Assembly: GCA_945868475.1 (NCBI GenBank)
Contig: CAMBLM010000014.1
Span: 1-64,000, forward strand
Reading direction: 5' to 3'
DNA from: an uncultured Ruminococcus sp.
Lineage (GTDB): Bacteria; Bacillota; Clostridia; Oscillospirales; Ruminococcaceae
Length of the DNA stretch: 64,000 nt
The notes under the pieces were generated by a model. The model did no database searches. It was not told the DNA's origin and worked only from the letters and a program-made list of their open reading frames with translations. A program made the translations under genes and the position numbers. This document shows, one piece after another, positions 19,556-30,124 of the stretch. The number at the start of each line of letters is the position of its first letter. The stretch's first letter is position 1.

Positions 19556-19576
19556 TTATGAAAGGTTGTTTTTGAA

Positions 19577-20893
19577 ATGATAAAAGTCGGCGGAAATGAT
19601 CTGCTCAATGAGTTTGATCTTGAAGATGCGCTCTCCAAGGTCGGACAGGAAATCGAAGTCTGTGCCTGCGTTCATAACGTAAAGCAGATGAGCGGCTTCG
19701 CATTTGTTACTCTCCGTACAGCACGTTATCTCATCCAGTCCGTTTACAGCGCAGAAAACTGCTCCGATCCTCTTGACGGCGTAAAGGAAGGCTGCTTTGT
19801 AAAGGTTAAGGCTGTTGTAAAAAAAGAGGACAGAGCTTTTAACGGCATCGAACTTACTCTTAAAAATATTGAGATCGTGTCGAAGCCCGATTATGAATAT
19901 CCTCTCCACGTTTCCAAGAGAAAGCTCGGCTGTTCACTTGAAGTAAACCTCGATAACAGAAGCGTTGCTCTCCGTAATCCTTATGAAAGAGCTATCTTCA
20001 AGTTCCAGGAGGGTGTTGTTTCGGGATTCAGACAGTTTATGCTCGATAATAAGTTCACCGAAATTCATACACCTAAGATCGTTGCACAGGGTGCAGAGGG
20101 CGGCGCAAACATTTTCCACCTTGACTATTTCCAGAAAGACGCTTTCCTTAACCAGTCGCCTCAGTTCTATAAGCAGACTGCAGTTGCTTTCTTTGACAGA
20201 GTTTTCGAGATTGCTCCGGTTTACCGTGCAGAGCGTCACGCAACTTCAAGACACCTCAATGAATATATCGGTCTTGACTTTGAAATGGGCTACATCAACG
20301 ATATGTATGATGTAATGAATATGGAAACGGCTATGCTCCGTTACCTTATGAAGTTCCTCAAGGAAAATTATCAGCCCGAGATCAAAATTCTTGAAGCCGA
20401 TATCCCCGAGATCACAGAGATCCCTGCTATCAAGTTTGAGGAAGCTGTTGAGCTTATCAAGGGTACACGTTCCAAGAATAAGTTCGACCTCGAACCCGAA
20501 GATGAAGTTTTCCTCTGCGATTGGGCAAAGAAAGAATACGGTACAGAGTTCATTTTCGTAACAAACTTCCCGTCCTCAAAGCCGCCGTTCTATGCAATGA
20601 ACGATAAGGACGACCCGAGAACAGCCTGCAAGTTCGACCTCCTCTTCAGAGGACTTGAGATCACCACGGGCGGTCAGCGTATCCATAACTACAACGACCA
20701 GCTTGAAAAGATGAAAGCTCAGGGTCTTGACCCCGAGGACTTCAAGTCTTACCTCGAAGTTCATAAGTACGGTCTGCCACCGCACGGCGGTCTTGGCATC
20801 GGTCTTGAAAGACTTGTTATGAAGCTTCTCAACCAGCAGAATATCCGTCAGGCTTCAATGTTCCCGAGAGATCTTAACAGACTTCTTCCGTAA
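19577..20893 (+). CDS. aspS: Aspartyl-tRNA synthetase, archaeal-type short form (probably nondiscriminating, Asp/Asn)
   Basis: 438 aa class IIb synthetase; QFMLDNKFTEIHTPKIVAQGAEGGANIFHLDYF, FEIAPVYRAERHATSRHLNEYIGLDFEM, GLGIGLERLVMKLL; lacks the bacterial insertion domain by length. Confidence 0.9.
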   Translation: MIKVGGNDLLNEFDLEDALSKVGQEIEVCACVHNVKQMSGFAFVTLRTARYLIQSVYSAENCSDPLDGVKEGCFVKVKAVVKKEDRAFNGIELTLKNIEIVSKPDYEYPLHVSKRKLGCSLEVNLDNRSVALRNPYERAIFKFQEGVVSGFRQFMLDNKFTEIHTPKIVAQGAEGGANIFHLDYFQKDAFLNQSPQFYKQTAVAFFDRVFEIAPVYRAERHATSRHLNEYIGLDFEMGYINDMYDVMNMETAMLRYLMKFLKENYQPEIKILEADIPEITEIPAIKFEEAVELIKGTRSKNKFDLEPEDEVFLCDWAKKEYGTEFIFVTNFPSSKPPFYAMNDKDDPRTACKFDLLFRGLEITTGGQRIHNYNDQLEKMKAQGLDPEDFKSYLEVHKYGLPPHGGLGIGLERLVMKLLNQQNIRQASMFPRDLNRLLP

Positions 20894-21101
20894 GCGTAAT
20901 ATTTATAAAAATCATCGGCAGGTTTGCATTTTAGCAAGCCTGCCGATTTAGGTAAAACAAGAAATAATGAGATATATCATCAATGTATGAATAATCTATA
21001 CAACGATATTTCAAAATTAATATTATTAATGCCTAAAAAGTCGAAAATTTAATGCATTTTGCAAGAAGCTAAAAATATTTTGCATTTTTTCAAAAAAGGT
21101 A

Positions 21102-21130
21102 TTGACAAATCGGTTTTTATAGTGTATTAT
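21102..21130 (+). promoter_or_regulatory. Sigma-A-type promoter for glnN
   Basis: TTGACA (21102-21107), 17-bp spacer, TATTAT (21125-21130). Confidence 0.8.
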
Positions 21131-21159
21131 ATAACTGTAATCAAAAAACAAGAAGCAAT

Positions 21160-21203
21160 GGCGCTTCAGCAGATAGGTGAATTATCTGTTGAAGTGCCTT
21201 TTT
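21160..21203 (+). promoter_or_regulatory. Terminator-type hairpin (candidate attenuator) in the glnN 5' leader
   Basis: GGCGCTTCAGCAGATAggtgaatTATCTGTTGAAGTGCCTTTTT: 16-bp stem with two G-U pairs plus U-run, lying between promoter and RBS. Confidence 0.8.
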
Positions 21204-21236
21204 GTTATCTTAAATAATGATTGGGAGGAAATTATT

Positions 21237-23345
21237 ATGTCAGAATCAGTAAATCAGGGCGTTAAGAGTGTACCCGATTATTTCGGCTGCAACGTATTTA
21301 ACGAAGAAACAATGAAAGCAAGACTTCCTAAGAATGTTTACAAGTCTTTGCTCAAAACAAAGCAGCTTGGCACACCGCTTGATACAGACGTAGCAGAAGT
21401 TGTTGCTACCGCAATGAAGGAATGGGCAATCGAAAAGGGCGCAACACATTATACACATTGGTTCCACCCAATGACAGGCGTAACTGCTGAAAAGCACGAT
21501 TCTTTCATTTCTCCTACCGCTGACGGCAAGGTTATCATGGAATTCTCGGGCAAGGAGCTTATCAAGGGCGAGCCTGATGCTTCTTCTTTCCCATCCGGCG
21601 GACTTCGTGCAACATTTGAAGCAAGAGGCTATACAGCTTGGGACCCAACTTCACCTGCATTCGTTAAGGACGGCTCACTTTATATCCCTACTGCTTTCTG
21701 CTCATATACAGGCGAGATCCTCGATAAGAAAACTCCGCTTCTCCGTTCAATGGAAGTTCTTTCCGAGCAGGCACTTCGTATCGTAAGACTTTTCGGCAAC
21801 ACAACAGCTACAAGAGTTACGACAACTGTTGGTCCTGAGCAGGAATACTTCCTCGTTGACAAGAAGCTTTACGATCAGCGTGAAGACCTTATCCTCACAG
21901 GCAGAACCCTCTTCGGCGCAAAAGCACCTAAGGGTCAGGAGCTTGATGACCACTATTTCGGCAATATCAAGACAAGAGTTCAGGAATATATGCAGGATCT
22001 CGACGAAGAACTCTGGAAGCTTGGCATTTACTCCAAGACAAAGCATAACGAAGTTGCTCCTGCACAGCACGAAATGGCTCCTATCTTTACAACTTCAAAC
22101 GTTGCTGCTGACCAGAACGCTCTTACAATGGAGATAATGAAGAAAGTTGCTCTCCGTCACGGCTTTGTTTGCCTCCTTCACGAAAAGCCTTATGCCGGCG
22201 TAAACGGATCAGGTAAGCACAATAACTGGTCAATGTCCACAAATGACGGACAGAACCTCCTTGAACCGGGCGCAAATCCCAAGGATAATTTCCAGTTCCT
22301 CACAGTCCTCTGTGCGGTTATCAAGGCTGTTGACGAATATGCGGATCTTCTCAGAATTTCGGTTGCTTCCGCAGGTAACGACCACCGTCTGGGCGCTAAT
22401 GAAGCACCTCCGGCTATCATCTCCATGTTCCTCGGTGACGAACTCCAGCAGATCGTTGACGCTCTTGAATCCGGTAAGATGATAAAGGAAAATCAGAACA
22501 AGGAATTCGTTATCGGTGTAGATGCACTTCCTAACTTCCCTAAGGATACAACAGACAGAAACAGAACTTCCTCTTTCGCATTTACAGGTAATAAGTTCGA
22601 GTTCCGTTCACTCGGTTCTGCCGATACTATCTCCTGCACAAACTATATCCTCAACACTATCGTTGCTAAGGAATTCAAGGAATTCGCTGATGAACTCGAA
22701 AATTCCACAGACTTTGCAAGCGACCTCAACAAGCTCCTTGTTAAGACTATCAAGGAACATAAGAGAGTTATCTTCAACGGCAACGGCTATGACGATGCTT
22801 GGGTAGAAGAAGCTAAGAGAAGAGGACTTCCTAATTATGTTTCCACCGTTGATGCTGTTGAGCATTACGATGATGAAAAGAACATCAAGCTCTTTGAAGA
22901 GTTCAAGGTTCTTTCTAAGACAGAAGTTGAATCCAGACGTGAGATTCTCCTTGACAACTACTCAAAGATCATCAATATCGAAGCTCTCACAATGCTCGAT
23001 ATGGCTAAAAAGCAGATTGTTCCCGCTGCATTCAAGTTCTCCAAGCAGCTCGCAGATTCTATGGTTTCCAAGAATACGATCGGCGTAAACTTCGATGCTG
23101 AAAAGAAGCTTGCGGATAAGGTTTCTTCTCTCACAAATGAAGTTCTTGCAGGCGTTGACGTCCTCGATGCTAAGCTTATTGACAGCAAGGAAAAGACCGA
23201 TACTCTCGAAAACGCAAGATTCTTCAGAGAAGAAGTGTTCAGCGCAATGCAGTCCCTCAGAGCTGTTGTTGATGAACTCGAAACCATCACTCCGTCCGAG
23301 ATCTGGCCTTTCCCAACTTATACACAGCTTCTCTTCACAGAATAA
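21237..23345 (+). CDS. glnN: Glutamine synthetase type III
   Basis: ~700 aa [31 protein letters not shown]-like segment, [50 protein letters not shown]. Confidence 0.96.
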   Translation: MSESVNQGVKSVPDYFGCNVFNEETMKARLPKNVYKSLLKTKQLGTPLDTDVAEVVATAMKEWAIEKGATHYTHWFHPMTGVTAEKHDSFISPTADGKVIMEFSGKELIKGEPDASSFPSGGLRATFEARGYTAWDPTSPAFVKDGSLYIPTAFCSYTGEILDKKTPLLRSMEVLSEQALRIVRLFGNTTATRVTTTVGPEQEYFLVDKKLYDQREDLILTGRTLFGAKAPKGQELDDHYFGNIKTRVQEYMQDLDEELWKLGIYSKTKHNEVAPAQHEMAPIFTTSNVAADQNALTMEIMKKVALRHGFVCLLHEKPYAGVNGSGKHNNWSMSTNDGQNLLEPGANPKDNFQFLTVLCAVIKAVDEYADLLRISVASAGNDHRLGANEAPPAIISMFLGDELQQIVDALESGKMIKENQNKEFVIGVDALPNFPKDTTDRNRTSSFAFTGNKFEFRSLGSADTISCTNYILNTIVAKEFKEFADELENSTDFASDLNKLLVKTIKEHKRVIFNGNGYDDAWVEEAKRRGLPNYVSTVDAVEHYDDEKNIKLFEEFKVLSKTEVESRREILLDNYSKIINIEALTMLDMAKKQIVPAAFKFSKQLADSMVSKNTIGVNFDAEKKLADKVSSLTNEVLAGVDVLDAKLIDSKEKTDTLENARFFREEVFSAMQSLRAVVDELETITPSEIWPFPTYTQLLFTE

Positions 23346-23353
23346 TTGACAAT

Positions 23354-23546
23354 TTCTCATCTCCGAGATGTGGGATATGCGCCTGAACCGTGTATCCATA
23401 CATAAATATCGGCTTGCGATATGCCATTCGTCAGTCGGTATCACTCACTTTACAGCGGCGGATAGGCTGTCCCTGAACCTATCCGCCATCTCCCTTAAAA
23501 TTTCAGAGAACAGCAGCGCGTCGGTGAAATATCCGCCGCGCTTTTT
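23354..23546 (+). other. Structured intergenic region after glnN, candidate ncRNA or processed 3' UTR, ending in an intrinsic terminator
   Basis: TTCTC/GAGAA and GAGATG/CATCTC long-range pairs, perfect GGCGGATAGG/CCTATCCGCC hairpin, terminator GCGCGtCGG...CCGcCGCGC-TTTTT (23516-23546). Confidence 0.45.
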
Positions 23547-23703
23547 GTTTTGTATTATCATTTTGCACAGTTTTTTATAGAAATAAGGACATTTGCAACA
23601 AATTTCGTATATTTATTCCCAATTCTATGAAAAGACTTGCCAAAAGAGTTGAAATGTAGTATAATATGCTTACATATTTATATCTTGAAAGGGTGTTTTA
23701 GTT

Positions 23704-24957
23704 ATGTACGAGAATATAATGGATACGATCGGTTTCGTAAAGGATGCTGATCCCGAAGTCGGTGGCGCTATGGAGCTTGAACTTGCAAGACAGCGCAGAA
23801 ACCTTGAGCTTATCGCAAGCGAAAATATCGTAAGCCCTGCTGTAATGGCAGCAATGGGCAGCGTTCTTACAAATAAATACGCAGAGGGTTATCCCGGAAA
23901 GAGATACTACGGCGGCTGCGAAGATGTTGATATCGTTGAAAATATCGCAATAGAGAGAGCAAAGAAGCTTTTCGGCGCAAAATATGCAAACGTTCAGCCT
24001 CATTCCGGTGCTCAGGCTAATACCGCTGTTTATGTGGCTCTTCTTCAGCCGGGCGATACCGTTATGGGTATGTCCCTTGCTCACGGCGGTCACCTTACAC
24101 ACGGTTCACCCGTAAATATCTCGGGCAAATACTTCAATTTCACATCTTACGGCGTAAATGATGAAGGTTACATCGACTACGAAGAACTTTACAAGACTGC
24201 AAATAAGTGCAAGCCTAAGCTTATTGTTGCAGGTGCTTCCGCATATCCGAGAAAGATCGACTTTGAGAAGCTTTCTTCCATCGCAAGAGCAGTCGGCGCA
24301 TATCTTATGGTAGATATGGCTCATATTGCAGGACTTGTTGCCGCAGGTCAGCACCAGTCACCTGTTCCTTATGCTGATATCGTAACAACAACAACGCATA
24401 AAACATTGAGAGGCCCAAGAGGCGGACTTATCCTTACAAACAACGAGTATCTCGCTAAGAAGATCAACTCCGCTATCTTCCCGGGAACACAGGGCGGCCC
24501 TCTTATGCACGTTATCGCAGGCAAGGCTGTATGCTTCGGCGAAGCTTTGAAGCCTGAATTCAAGGAATACGGCAAGAACATCGTTGAAAACGCTCAGGCA
24601 CTCGCAAAGGGACTTCTTGACAGAGGCTTCGACCTCGTTTCGGGAGGTACAGACAATCACCTTATGCTCGTTGACCTCCGTCCTTTCAAGCTCACCGGTA
24701 AAGAGTTTGAGCATCGTCTTGACGAAGTTTATATCACAGTAAACAAGAATGCTATTCCTAATGACCCCGAAAAGCCGTTCGTTACAAGCGGTATCAGAGT
24801 TGGTACTCCTGCCGTTACAACAAGAGGACTTGATACTGCCGATATGGATAAGATCGCAGAATTTATGTACCTCACAGCTACCGATTTCGAGGGCAAGGCT
24901 GATGCTATCAGAGCAGGCGTAAATGAGATCTGCGCAAAACACCCTCTTTATATGTAA
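23704..24957 (+). CDS. glyA: Serine hydroxymethyltransferase
   Basis: [52 protein letters not shown]. Confidence 0.97.
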   Translation: MYENIMDTIGFVKDADPEVGGAMELELARQRRNLELIASENIVSPAVMAAMGSVLTNKYAEGYPGKRYYGGCEDVDIVENIAIERAKKLFGAKYANVQPHSGAQANTAVYVALLQPGDTVMGMSLAHGGHLTHGSPVNISGKYFNFTSYGVNDEGYIDYEELYKTANKCKPKLIVAGASAYPRKIDFEKLSSIARAVGAYLMVDMAHIAGLVAAGQHQSPVPYADIVTTTTHKTLRGPRGGLILTNNEYLAKKINSAIFPGTQGGPLMHVIAGKAVCFGEALKPEFKEYGKNIVENAQALAKGLLDRGFDLVSGGTDNHLMLVDLRPFKLTGKEFEHRLDEVYITVNKNAIPNDPEKPFVTSGIRVGTPAVTTRGLDTADMDKIAEFMYLTATDFEGKADAIRAGVNEICAKHPLYM

Positions 24958-25029
24958 TCAAATTATAAAGTCGGGGAACGGTAAATTTTCCGTTCCCCGA
25001 TAAAAATGTCGAAAGGGGAGGAACGTACA

Positions 25030-26316
25030 GTGAATATACCGCTTGCCGACAGAATACGTCCGAAAACCCTTGACGATGTTGTCGGTCAGAAGCATATCCT
25101 CGGCGAAGGCAAGCCGCTGCGAAGAATTATTGAGAACGGCACTATCCCGAATATGATATTTTATGGCAGTGCAGGTGTCGGCAAGACGACCGTTGCCCGT
25201 ATCATTGCCGAAAATGCAGGAATGAAGCTTCATAAACTCAACGGAACGAGTGCTTCAATTGCTGATATAAAAGAAGTCATTGAAGATACGAACACCCTTG
25301 ACGGCATAAACGGCGTACTTCTGTACCTCGATGAAATTCAGTATCTCAACAAAAAACAGCAGCAGTCACTTCTTGAATATATCGAAAACGGACAGATAAC
25401 CCTTATCGCTTCAACTACTGAAAATCCGTACTTTTATGTATATAACGCTATAATAAGCCGCTCGACCGTATTTGAGTTCAAACCCGTTTCGGCGGAGGAG
25501 CTTGTACCTGCGATAACACGCGCGTTCCGCCTTGCCGCAGAGCAGCTCGGTCTGCCCGTAAAGGTCGAAAAGGGAGCAGCCGAATATATCGCAAGAGGCT
25601 GCGGCGGCGATGTGCGAAAGTCAATAAACACCGCCGAGCTTTGCGTCCTCTCGGGCGAAAATAACGGCTCGGAAATTCGCATAACAAAAGAAATTGCCGC
25701 GGAGCTTACGCAGCGCAGCAATATGAAATATGACCGTGACGGAGATCAGCATTACGATATTCTGTCCGCCCTGCAAAAATCCATTCGGGGGTCGGATGAG
25801 AATGCAGCTATCCATTACGCCGCACGGCTCATCGAAACGGGGGACATAATCTCGCTTTCACGCAGACTTCTTGTAATAGCCTGCGAAGATGTCGGACTGG
25901 CTTATCCGCAGGCAATAACTATCGTGAAATCCTGCGTTGACAGCGCGATGCAGCTCGGTCTGCCCGAGGCACGGATACCTCTCGCCGAGGCAGTTATATT
26001 GCTTGCAACTGCGCCAAAATCCAATAGTGCTTACCTTGCTATGGACGCAGCACTTTCCGATGTAAGAAACGGTGAGATCGGCGATTTTCCGAGGCATCTC
26101 CAGAATAAGCATTTTGACGGCGAGGGCGCAGCGGTGAAGGGTCAGCATTACCTCTATCCGCATGACTACCCGAATCATTACGTCAAGCAGCAATACCTGC
26201 CCGACCCTCTTAAAAACAAGGTATACTATCATTTCGGGGAGAATAAAAACGAGCAGGCTGCTCTTGCATACAGAAATAAGATACTCGCCGATGAGGAAAA
26301 GCGTCAGCCGAAATAG
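25030..26316 (+). CDS. rarA: Replication-associated recombination AAA ATPase RarA/MgsA
   Basis: LADRIRPKTLDDVVGQKHILG, GSAGVGKTTVARI, LYLDEIQYLNKKQQQSLL; GGGGAGG RBS before GTG 25030. Confidence 0.93.
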   Translation: MNIPLADRIRPKTLDDVVGQKHILGEGKPLRRIIENGTIPNMIFYGSAGVGKTTVARIIAENAGMKLHKLNGTSASIADIKEVIEDTNTLDGINGVLLYLDEIQYLNKKQQQSLLEYIENGQITLIASTTENPYFYVYNAIISRSTVFEFKPVSAEELVPAITRAFRLAAEQLGLPVKVEKGAAEYIARGCGGDVRKSINTAELCVLSGENNGSEIRITKEIAAELTQRSNMKYDRDGDQHYDILSALQKSIRGSDENAAIHYAARLIETGDIISLSRRLLVIACEDVGLAYPQAITIVKSCVDSAMQLGLPEARIPLAEAVILLATAPKSNSAYLAMDAALSDVRNGEIGDFPRHLQNKHFDGEGAAVKGQHYLYPHDYPNHYVKQQYLPDPLKNKVYYHFGENKNEQAALAYRNKILADEEKRQPK

Positions 26317-27236
26317 CTTTCGATAAGCTTTCCCGAATCGGGCGAAGAATAGACCCAATGTGAAATGTGGTCTTCATTGTAAAAATAACGGAACGATGGG
26401 TCTTTGTGCTGTTCCTTGAAAACATCAACGATGATGAGCTTGACTTTCATCTTTTCGGGGATTATCGCCTTTATGTAAACGCTTGCATTGTCGCCTGCCT
26501 GAACGTTTTCTTTCGGCTCGGCAAGTCCTGCAAGGTTTGGCGCAAGTTCAACGAAAATGCCGTAGCCCTCAACGGAGCGTACAGTTCCCGAAACCGTTTC
26601 GCCGCAGCTGAAACGTGCGGCGTTTTCTTCCCATGTTCCGAGCAGCTCTTTATGCGAAAGCAGAATTTTTCCGCCGCTCTGACCTTTGATTATTACCCGT
26701 ATGTTCTGATACGGCACGAAGCGGTCAGACGGGTGGGAGATCCTCGATATCGAAATTGAATCTATCGGGATAAGTGACGGTATTCCGCAGCCTATATCAA
26801 CGAATGCCCCGAACTGTTCAAGATGTGTGACCTTTGCAGGAATGATATCTCCTGCATGAAGCTGGGAAATGAAGTTTTCCATACATTCTTCCTGAACGGC
26901 GCGTCGGGATAAAACGGCGGTGAACAAACCGTCGGGATTTTTTATCAGCCGCAGAATTTTGAAGCAGACAGGCTTGTTGACCTTGGTTATAAGAGCAATA
27001 TCTTTCGTTGAACCGTCCTCAATGCCGAGCGCACCCTCTGTCCTCGGGATAATTCCTTTCGGGCAGTTCGGACAGGGCAGCTCAACGATAAGATTATGTT
27101 CGTTGTCGCATACAACAGCTCTCGCTTCGAGAATTTTCCCCTGCAGTATCGAATCCTGAAGCGAAAAAATGCTTTTCATTGCCGCTGTGTTTTCGGGAGA
27201 GCCTATAAGCGTTCCCTCGGGGTAGTAGTTGTTCAT
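26304..27236 (-). CDS. S1 RNA-binding domain protein (two S1-like repeats)
   Basis: GDIIPAKVTHLEQFGAFVDIGCGIPSLIPIDSISISRISHPSDRF and CGETVSGTVRSVEGYGIFVELAPNLAGLAE. Confidence 0.85.
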   Translation of the reverse strand: MNNYYPEGTLIGSPENTAAMKSIFSLQDSILQGKILEARAVVCDNEHNLIVELPCPNCPKGIIPRTEGALGIEDGSTKDIALITKVNKPVCFKILRLIKNPDGLFTAVLSRRAVQEECMENFISQLHAGDIIPAKVTHLEQFGAFVDIGCGIPSLIPIDSISISRISHPSDRFVPYQNIRVIIKGQSGGKILLSHKELLGTWEENAARFSCGETVSGTVRSVEGYGIFVELAPNLAGLAEPKENVQAGDNASVYIKAIIPEKMKVKLIIVDVFKEQHKDPSFRYFYNEDHISHWVYSSPDSGKLIESYFG

Positions 27237-27309
27237 TTTGTACCTCCCATATTTTGGTTTAAAAATATTTTCTTTCAAGTTTATGCCGCCTTATGGGATA
27301 ATATTACAT

Positions 27310-27645
27310 TCAGTTCTGCTCTGTCAAACTGAAACCACCGCTGTTGATGATTATACCCGAAACTTTTTTTCTGTCCTCTTTGGTGCATACTACTTCAAGG
27401 GTGACTTTTTCGGTGTGTTCGTCCATATCGATTCCGTTTGTTGCAGGAACAGGATATGTGTACATATTCGGTCCGATGGCAGGATTGCCGTTGCCGAATG
27501 CAGCTGTCAGACCGCTGAACGACATTGATGTGTGTTCGTGCTTTTGCAGAACCCTTATGTCCGAAAATGGCGAAATAGTCCTGCGAATGTTCGCTGCGGC
27601 AAGATCGGCGGAATTTACCGAGTTGAATTCAGCAATTATTTTCAT
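27310..27645 (-). CDS. Hypothetical 111-aa protein
   Basis: Isolated ORF with coding-like composition (MKIIAEFNSVNSADLAAANIRRTISPFSDIRVLQKH...). Confidence 0.6.
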   Translation of the reverse strand: MKIIAEFNSVNSADLAAANIRRTISPFSDIRVLQKHEHTSMSFSGLTAAFGNGNPAIGPNMYTYPVPATNGIDMDEHTEKVTLEVVCTKEDRKKVSGIIINSGGFSLTEQN

Positions 27646-27660
27646 AGTTCAACTTCCTTT

Positions 27661-27720
27661 CACTTTGAAAGTGCAGAAAAAATCAAATTTGCATATTTGC
27701 TTGATTTTTTGTACATTTTC
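27661..27720. repeat. Decayed relative of the subfamily A miniature element
   Basis: AAAGTGCAGAAAAAATC...TTTGCTTGATTTTTTGTACA matches the A core arms; terminal repeats lost. Confidence 0.45.
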
Positions 27721-27802
27721 ATTTTTGTAAGATATATTATATCTTTAACTCCCGAAAAAATACGGGAAATTCCGACATAATAATAAAAAGGAGATTCATA
27801 AA

Positions 27803-27994
27803 ATGGATATTCGTCCGAACGATATCTTGACAATGAAAAAAGCTCACCCGTGCGGAAGCAATAAAATGACCGTTATCCGTGCAGGTATGGATTTCAAGCT
27901 CCGCTGTGAGGGCTGCGGAAGAGAATTTATGACTCCGAGAAACAAAATTGAAAAAAACATAAAGCAGGTCGTTCACAAGGAAGAAAACGACTGA
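27803..27994 (+). CDS. DUF951 family small protein (YyzM-like)
   Basis: MDIRPNDILTMKKAHPCGSNKMTVIRAGMDFKLRCEGCGREFMTPRNKIEKNIK. Confidence 0.9.
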   Translation: MDIRPNDILTMKKAHPCGSNKMTVIRAGMDFKLRCEGCGREFMTPRNKIEKNIKQVVHKEEND

Positions 27995-28018
27995 CATATA
28001 TCCCGAAGGAGATAATTT

Positions 28019-29092
28019 ATGCTTGAAAAGCTTAAACTTACCGAAGAAAAATACAACGATATCGCCGAAAAACTGATGAACCCGGATATCATCAACGATA
28101 CAAAAGCCTATGCTTCCTATATGAAAGAGTATAAAAACCTCACTCCGATCGTTGAAAAGTATAGAGAATACTGCAAAATACTTTCGGATAAAACAGATGC
28201 AGAAGAAATTCTTGCCGATAAGTCGATCGACGAGGAAATGCGTGAGCTTGCGGAAGCCGAGATAGAAGAAGCAAAGCCTAAGCTTGAAGAGATCACCGAG
28301 GAGCTGAAAGTTATGCTTCTCCCGAAAGACCCGAATGACGATAAGAACGTTATCATCGAGATTCGCGGAGGCGCAGGCGGCGAAGAAGCCGCACTTTTCG
28401 CAAATTCGCTCTACAGAATGTACACAATGTATGCCGAAAGCAAGCACTGGAAAATAGAAGTCCTGAACATTAATGAAACCGAGCTTGGCGGCATTAAGGA
28501 AATAAGCTTTAATGTCATCGGTGAGGGCGCATATTCACGACTTAAATATGAAAGCGGAGTTCACCGTGTTCAGCGTGTTCCCGAAACCGAATCGCAGGGC
28601 AGAGTCCACACCTCGACTGTTACAGTTGCAGTCCTTGTCGAAGCAGACGAAGTTGAGCTGGAGATAAATCCGACCGATCTTAAAATCGATGTTTTCCGTG
28701 CATCGGGCGCAGGCGGTCAGCATATCAACAAGACCGAATCCGCTGTAAGGATCACACATCTCCCTACGGGCGTTGTAGTCGAATGTCAGGACGAGCGAAG
28801 CCAGTATAAAAACAAGGACAGAGCAATGAAGATCCTCCGTTCAAGATTATATGAATCAATGCTTGAAGAGCAGAATGAAAAGATCGCCTCCGAGCGTCGT
28901 TCTCAGGTCGGCACGGGCAACCGTTCCGAACGGATCAGAACCTATAATTTCCCCGAAAGCAGACTTACCGACCATAGGATCGGTCTTACGATATACCGCC
29001 TTGAAAGTATCCTCAACGGAAATCTTGACGAGGTAATCGATGCTCTTGCAACTGCGGATACAGCCGCAAAGCTTTCTGCAAGAGATGAATAA
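28019..29092 (+). CDS. prfA: Peptide chain release factor 1
   Basis: [33 protein letters not shown]; full-length RF1. Confidence 0.96.
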   Translation: MLEKLKLTEEKYNDIAEKLMNPDIINDTKAYASYMKEYKNLTPIVEKYREYCKILSDKTDAEEILADKSIDEEMRELAEAEIEEAKPKLEEITEELKVMLLPKDPNDDKNVIIEIRGGAGGEEAALFANSLYRMYTMYAESKHWKIEVLNINETELGGIKEISFNVIGEGAYSRLKYESGVHRVQRVPETESQGRVHTSTVTVAVLVEADEVELEINPTDLKIDVFRASGAGGQHINKTESAVRITHLPTGVVVECQDERSQYKNKDRAMKILRSRLYESMLEEQNEKIASERRSQVGTGNRSERIRTYNFPESRLTDHRIGLTIYRLESILNGNLDEVIDALATADTAAKLSARDE

Positions 29093-29110
29093 ACAAGGAG
29101 CAAAAAGAAA

Positions 29111-30124
29111 ATGTTTGATACAAAGCTTCTGTCATCGGATAGGGCCGATGTTGAATATGCCGCAGAGCTTATAAAAAAAGGCGAGGTTGTCGGTATGCCG
29201 ACCGAAACCGTCTACGGACTCGGCGCAGATGCAGAAAATGTCGAAGCAGTAAAGAAAATTTTTGTCGCAAAGGGCAGACCGTCCGATAATCCGCTCATCG
29301 TTCACCTTGCATCGGTTGATTCAATGGAAAAGTATGTATGCAATGTTCCCGACCTTGCATATAAAATTGCGGAAAAGTTCTGCCCGGGTCCTATAACTAT
29401 GGTTCTCCCGAAGCGTGACATTATCCCTTATACAACGAGCGGCGGACTTGACACAGTAGGAATACGCATACCTTTTCATAAAACGGCTCGGCTTCTCATA
29501 GAATTAAGCGGAAAAGCTATCGCTGCTCCGTCTGCGAACCTCTCGGGAAGTCCAAGTCCGACCACTGCACAGCACGTTATGAACGATATGAAAGGCAGGA
29601 TACCTGCCATAATCGATGGCGGAGCTTGCGGTGTTGGCGTGGAAAGCACCGTTATCTCCTTTGAAAACGACGGAATAAGACTTCTTCGTCCCGGATATGT
29701 TTCCGCAGAAGACCTCAGTATGTTCAACGTACCCGTTTTCACCGACAAGGGAATACTCGAACCCGTTGCAGAGGGCGAAAAAGTCCTTTCTCCGGGAATG
29801 AAATACAAACATTATTCGCCGAAAGCAAATGTTACGATCGTCTGCGGCGAGTATGAAGCTTTTGCAAATTATGTAAAGCAGCATAACGGAAGCGGCGTGT
29901 GTGCAATGATGTTTGACAGCGACAAGCCCTGCGACGGCGTACAGACTATGACCTACGGCGACACATCGGAGGAGCAGGCTGCACAGCTTTTTGCCAATCT
30001 CCGTGAAGCGGACGAGCTTGGTATCACGCAGCTTTATGTTCGCTGTCCGTCAAGAACGGGCGTAGGACTTGCAGTTTACAACCGCCTTTTAAGAGCGGCA
30101 GGATTTGAGGTGGTAAATGTATGA
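29111..30124 (+). CDS. L-threonylcarbamoyladenylate synthase (Sua5/YwlC)
   Basis: GMPTETVYGLGADAENVEAVKKIFVAKGRPSDNPLIVH; C-terminal Sua5 domain. Confidence 0.94.
   Translation: MFDTKLLSSDRADVEYAAELIKKGEVVGMPTETVYGLGADAENVEAVKKIFVAKGRPSDNPLIVHLASVDSMEKYVCNVPDLAYKIAEKFCPGPITMVLPKRDIIPYTTSGGLDTVGIRIPFHKTARLLIELSGKAIAAPSANLSGSPSPTTAQHVMNDMKGRIPAIIDGGACGVGVESTVISFENDGIRLLRPGYVSAEDLSMFNVPVFTDKGILEPVAEGEKVLSPGMKYKHYSPKANVTIVCGEYEAFANYVKQHNGSGVCAMMFDSDKPCDGVQTMTYGDTSEEQAAQLFANLREADELGITQLYVRCPSRTGVGLAVYNRLLRAAGFEVVNV

Noticed and set aside
18110-20893. Many overlapping alternative-frame ORFs within gatB/aspS/glnN/thrC/tig
   Set aside because: Low-complexity Ser/Leu/Arg-rich frame-shifted translations typical of codon-biased genes read out of frame.
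21137-21203. ANTAR-target dual-hexaloop RNA in the glnN leader
   Set aside because: Only one stem is visible and its loop is a heptaloop GGTGAAT without the expected A1/G4 hexaloop pattern; described only as a candidate attenuator.
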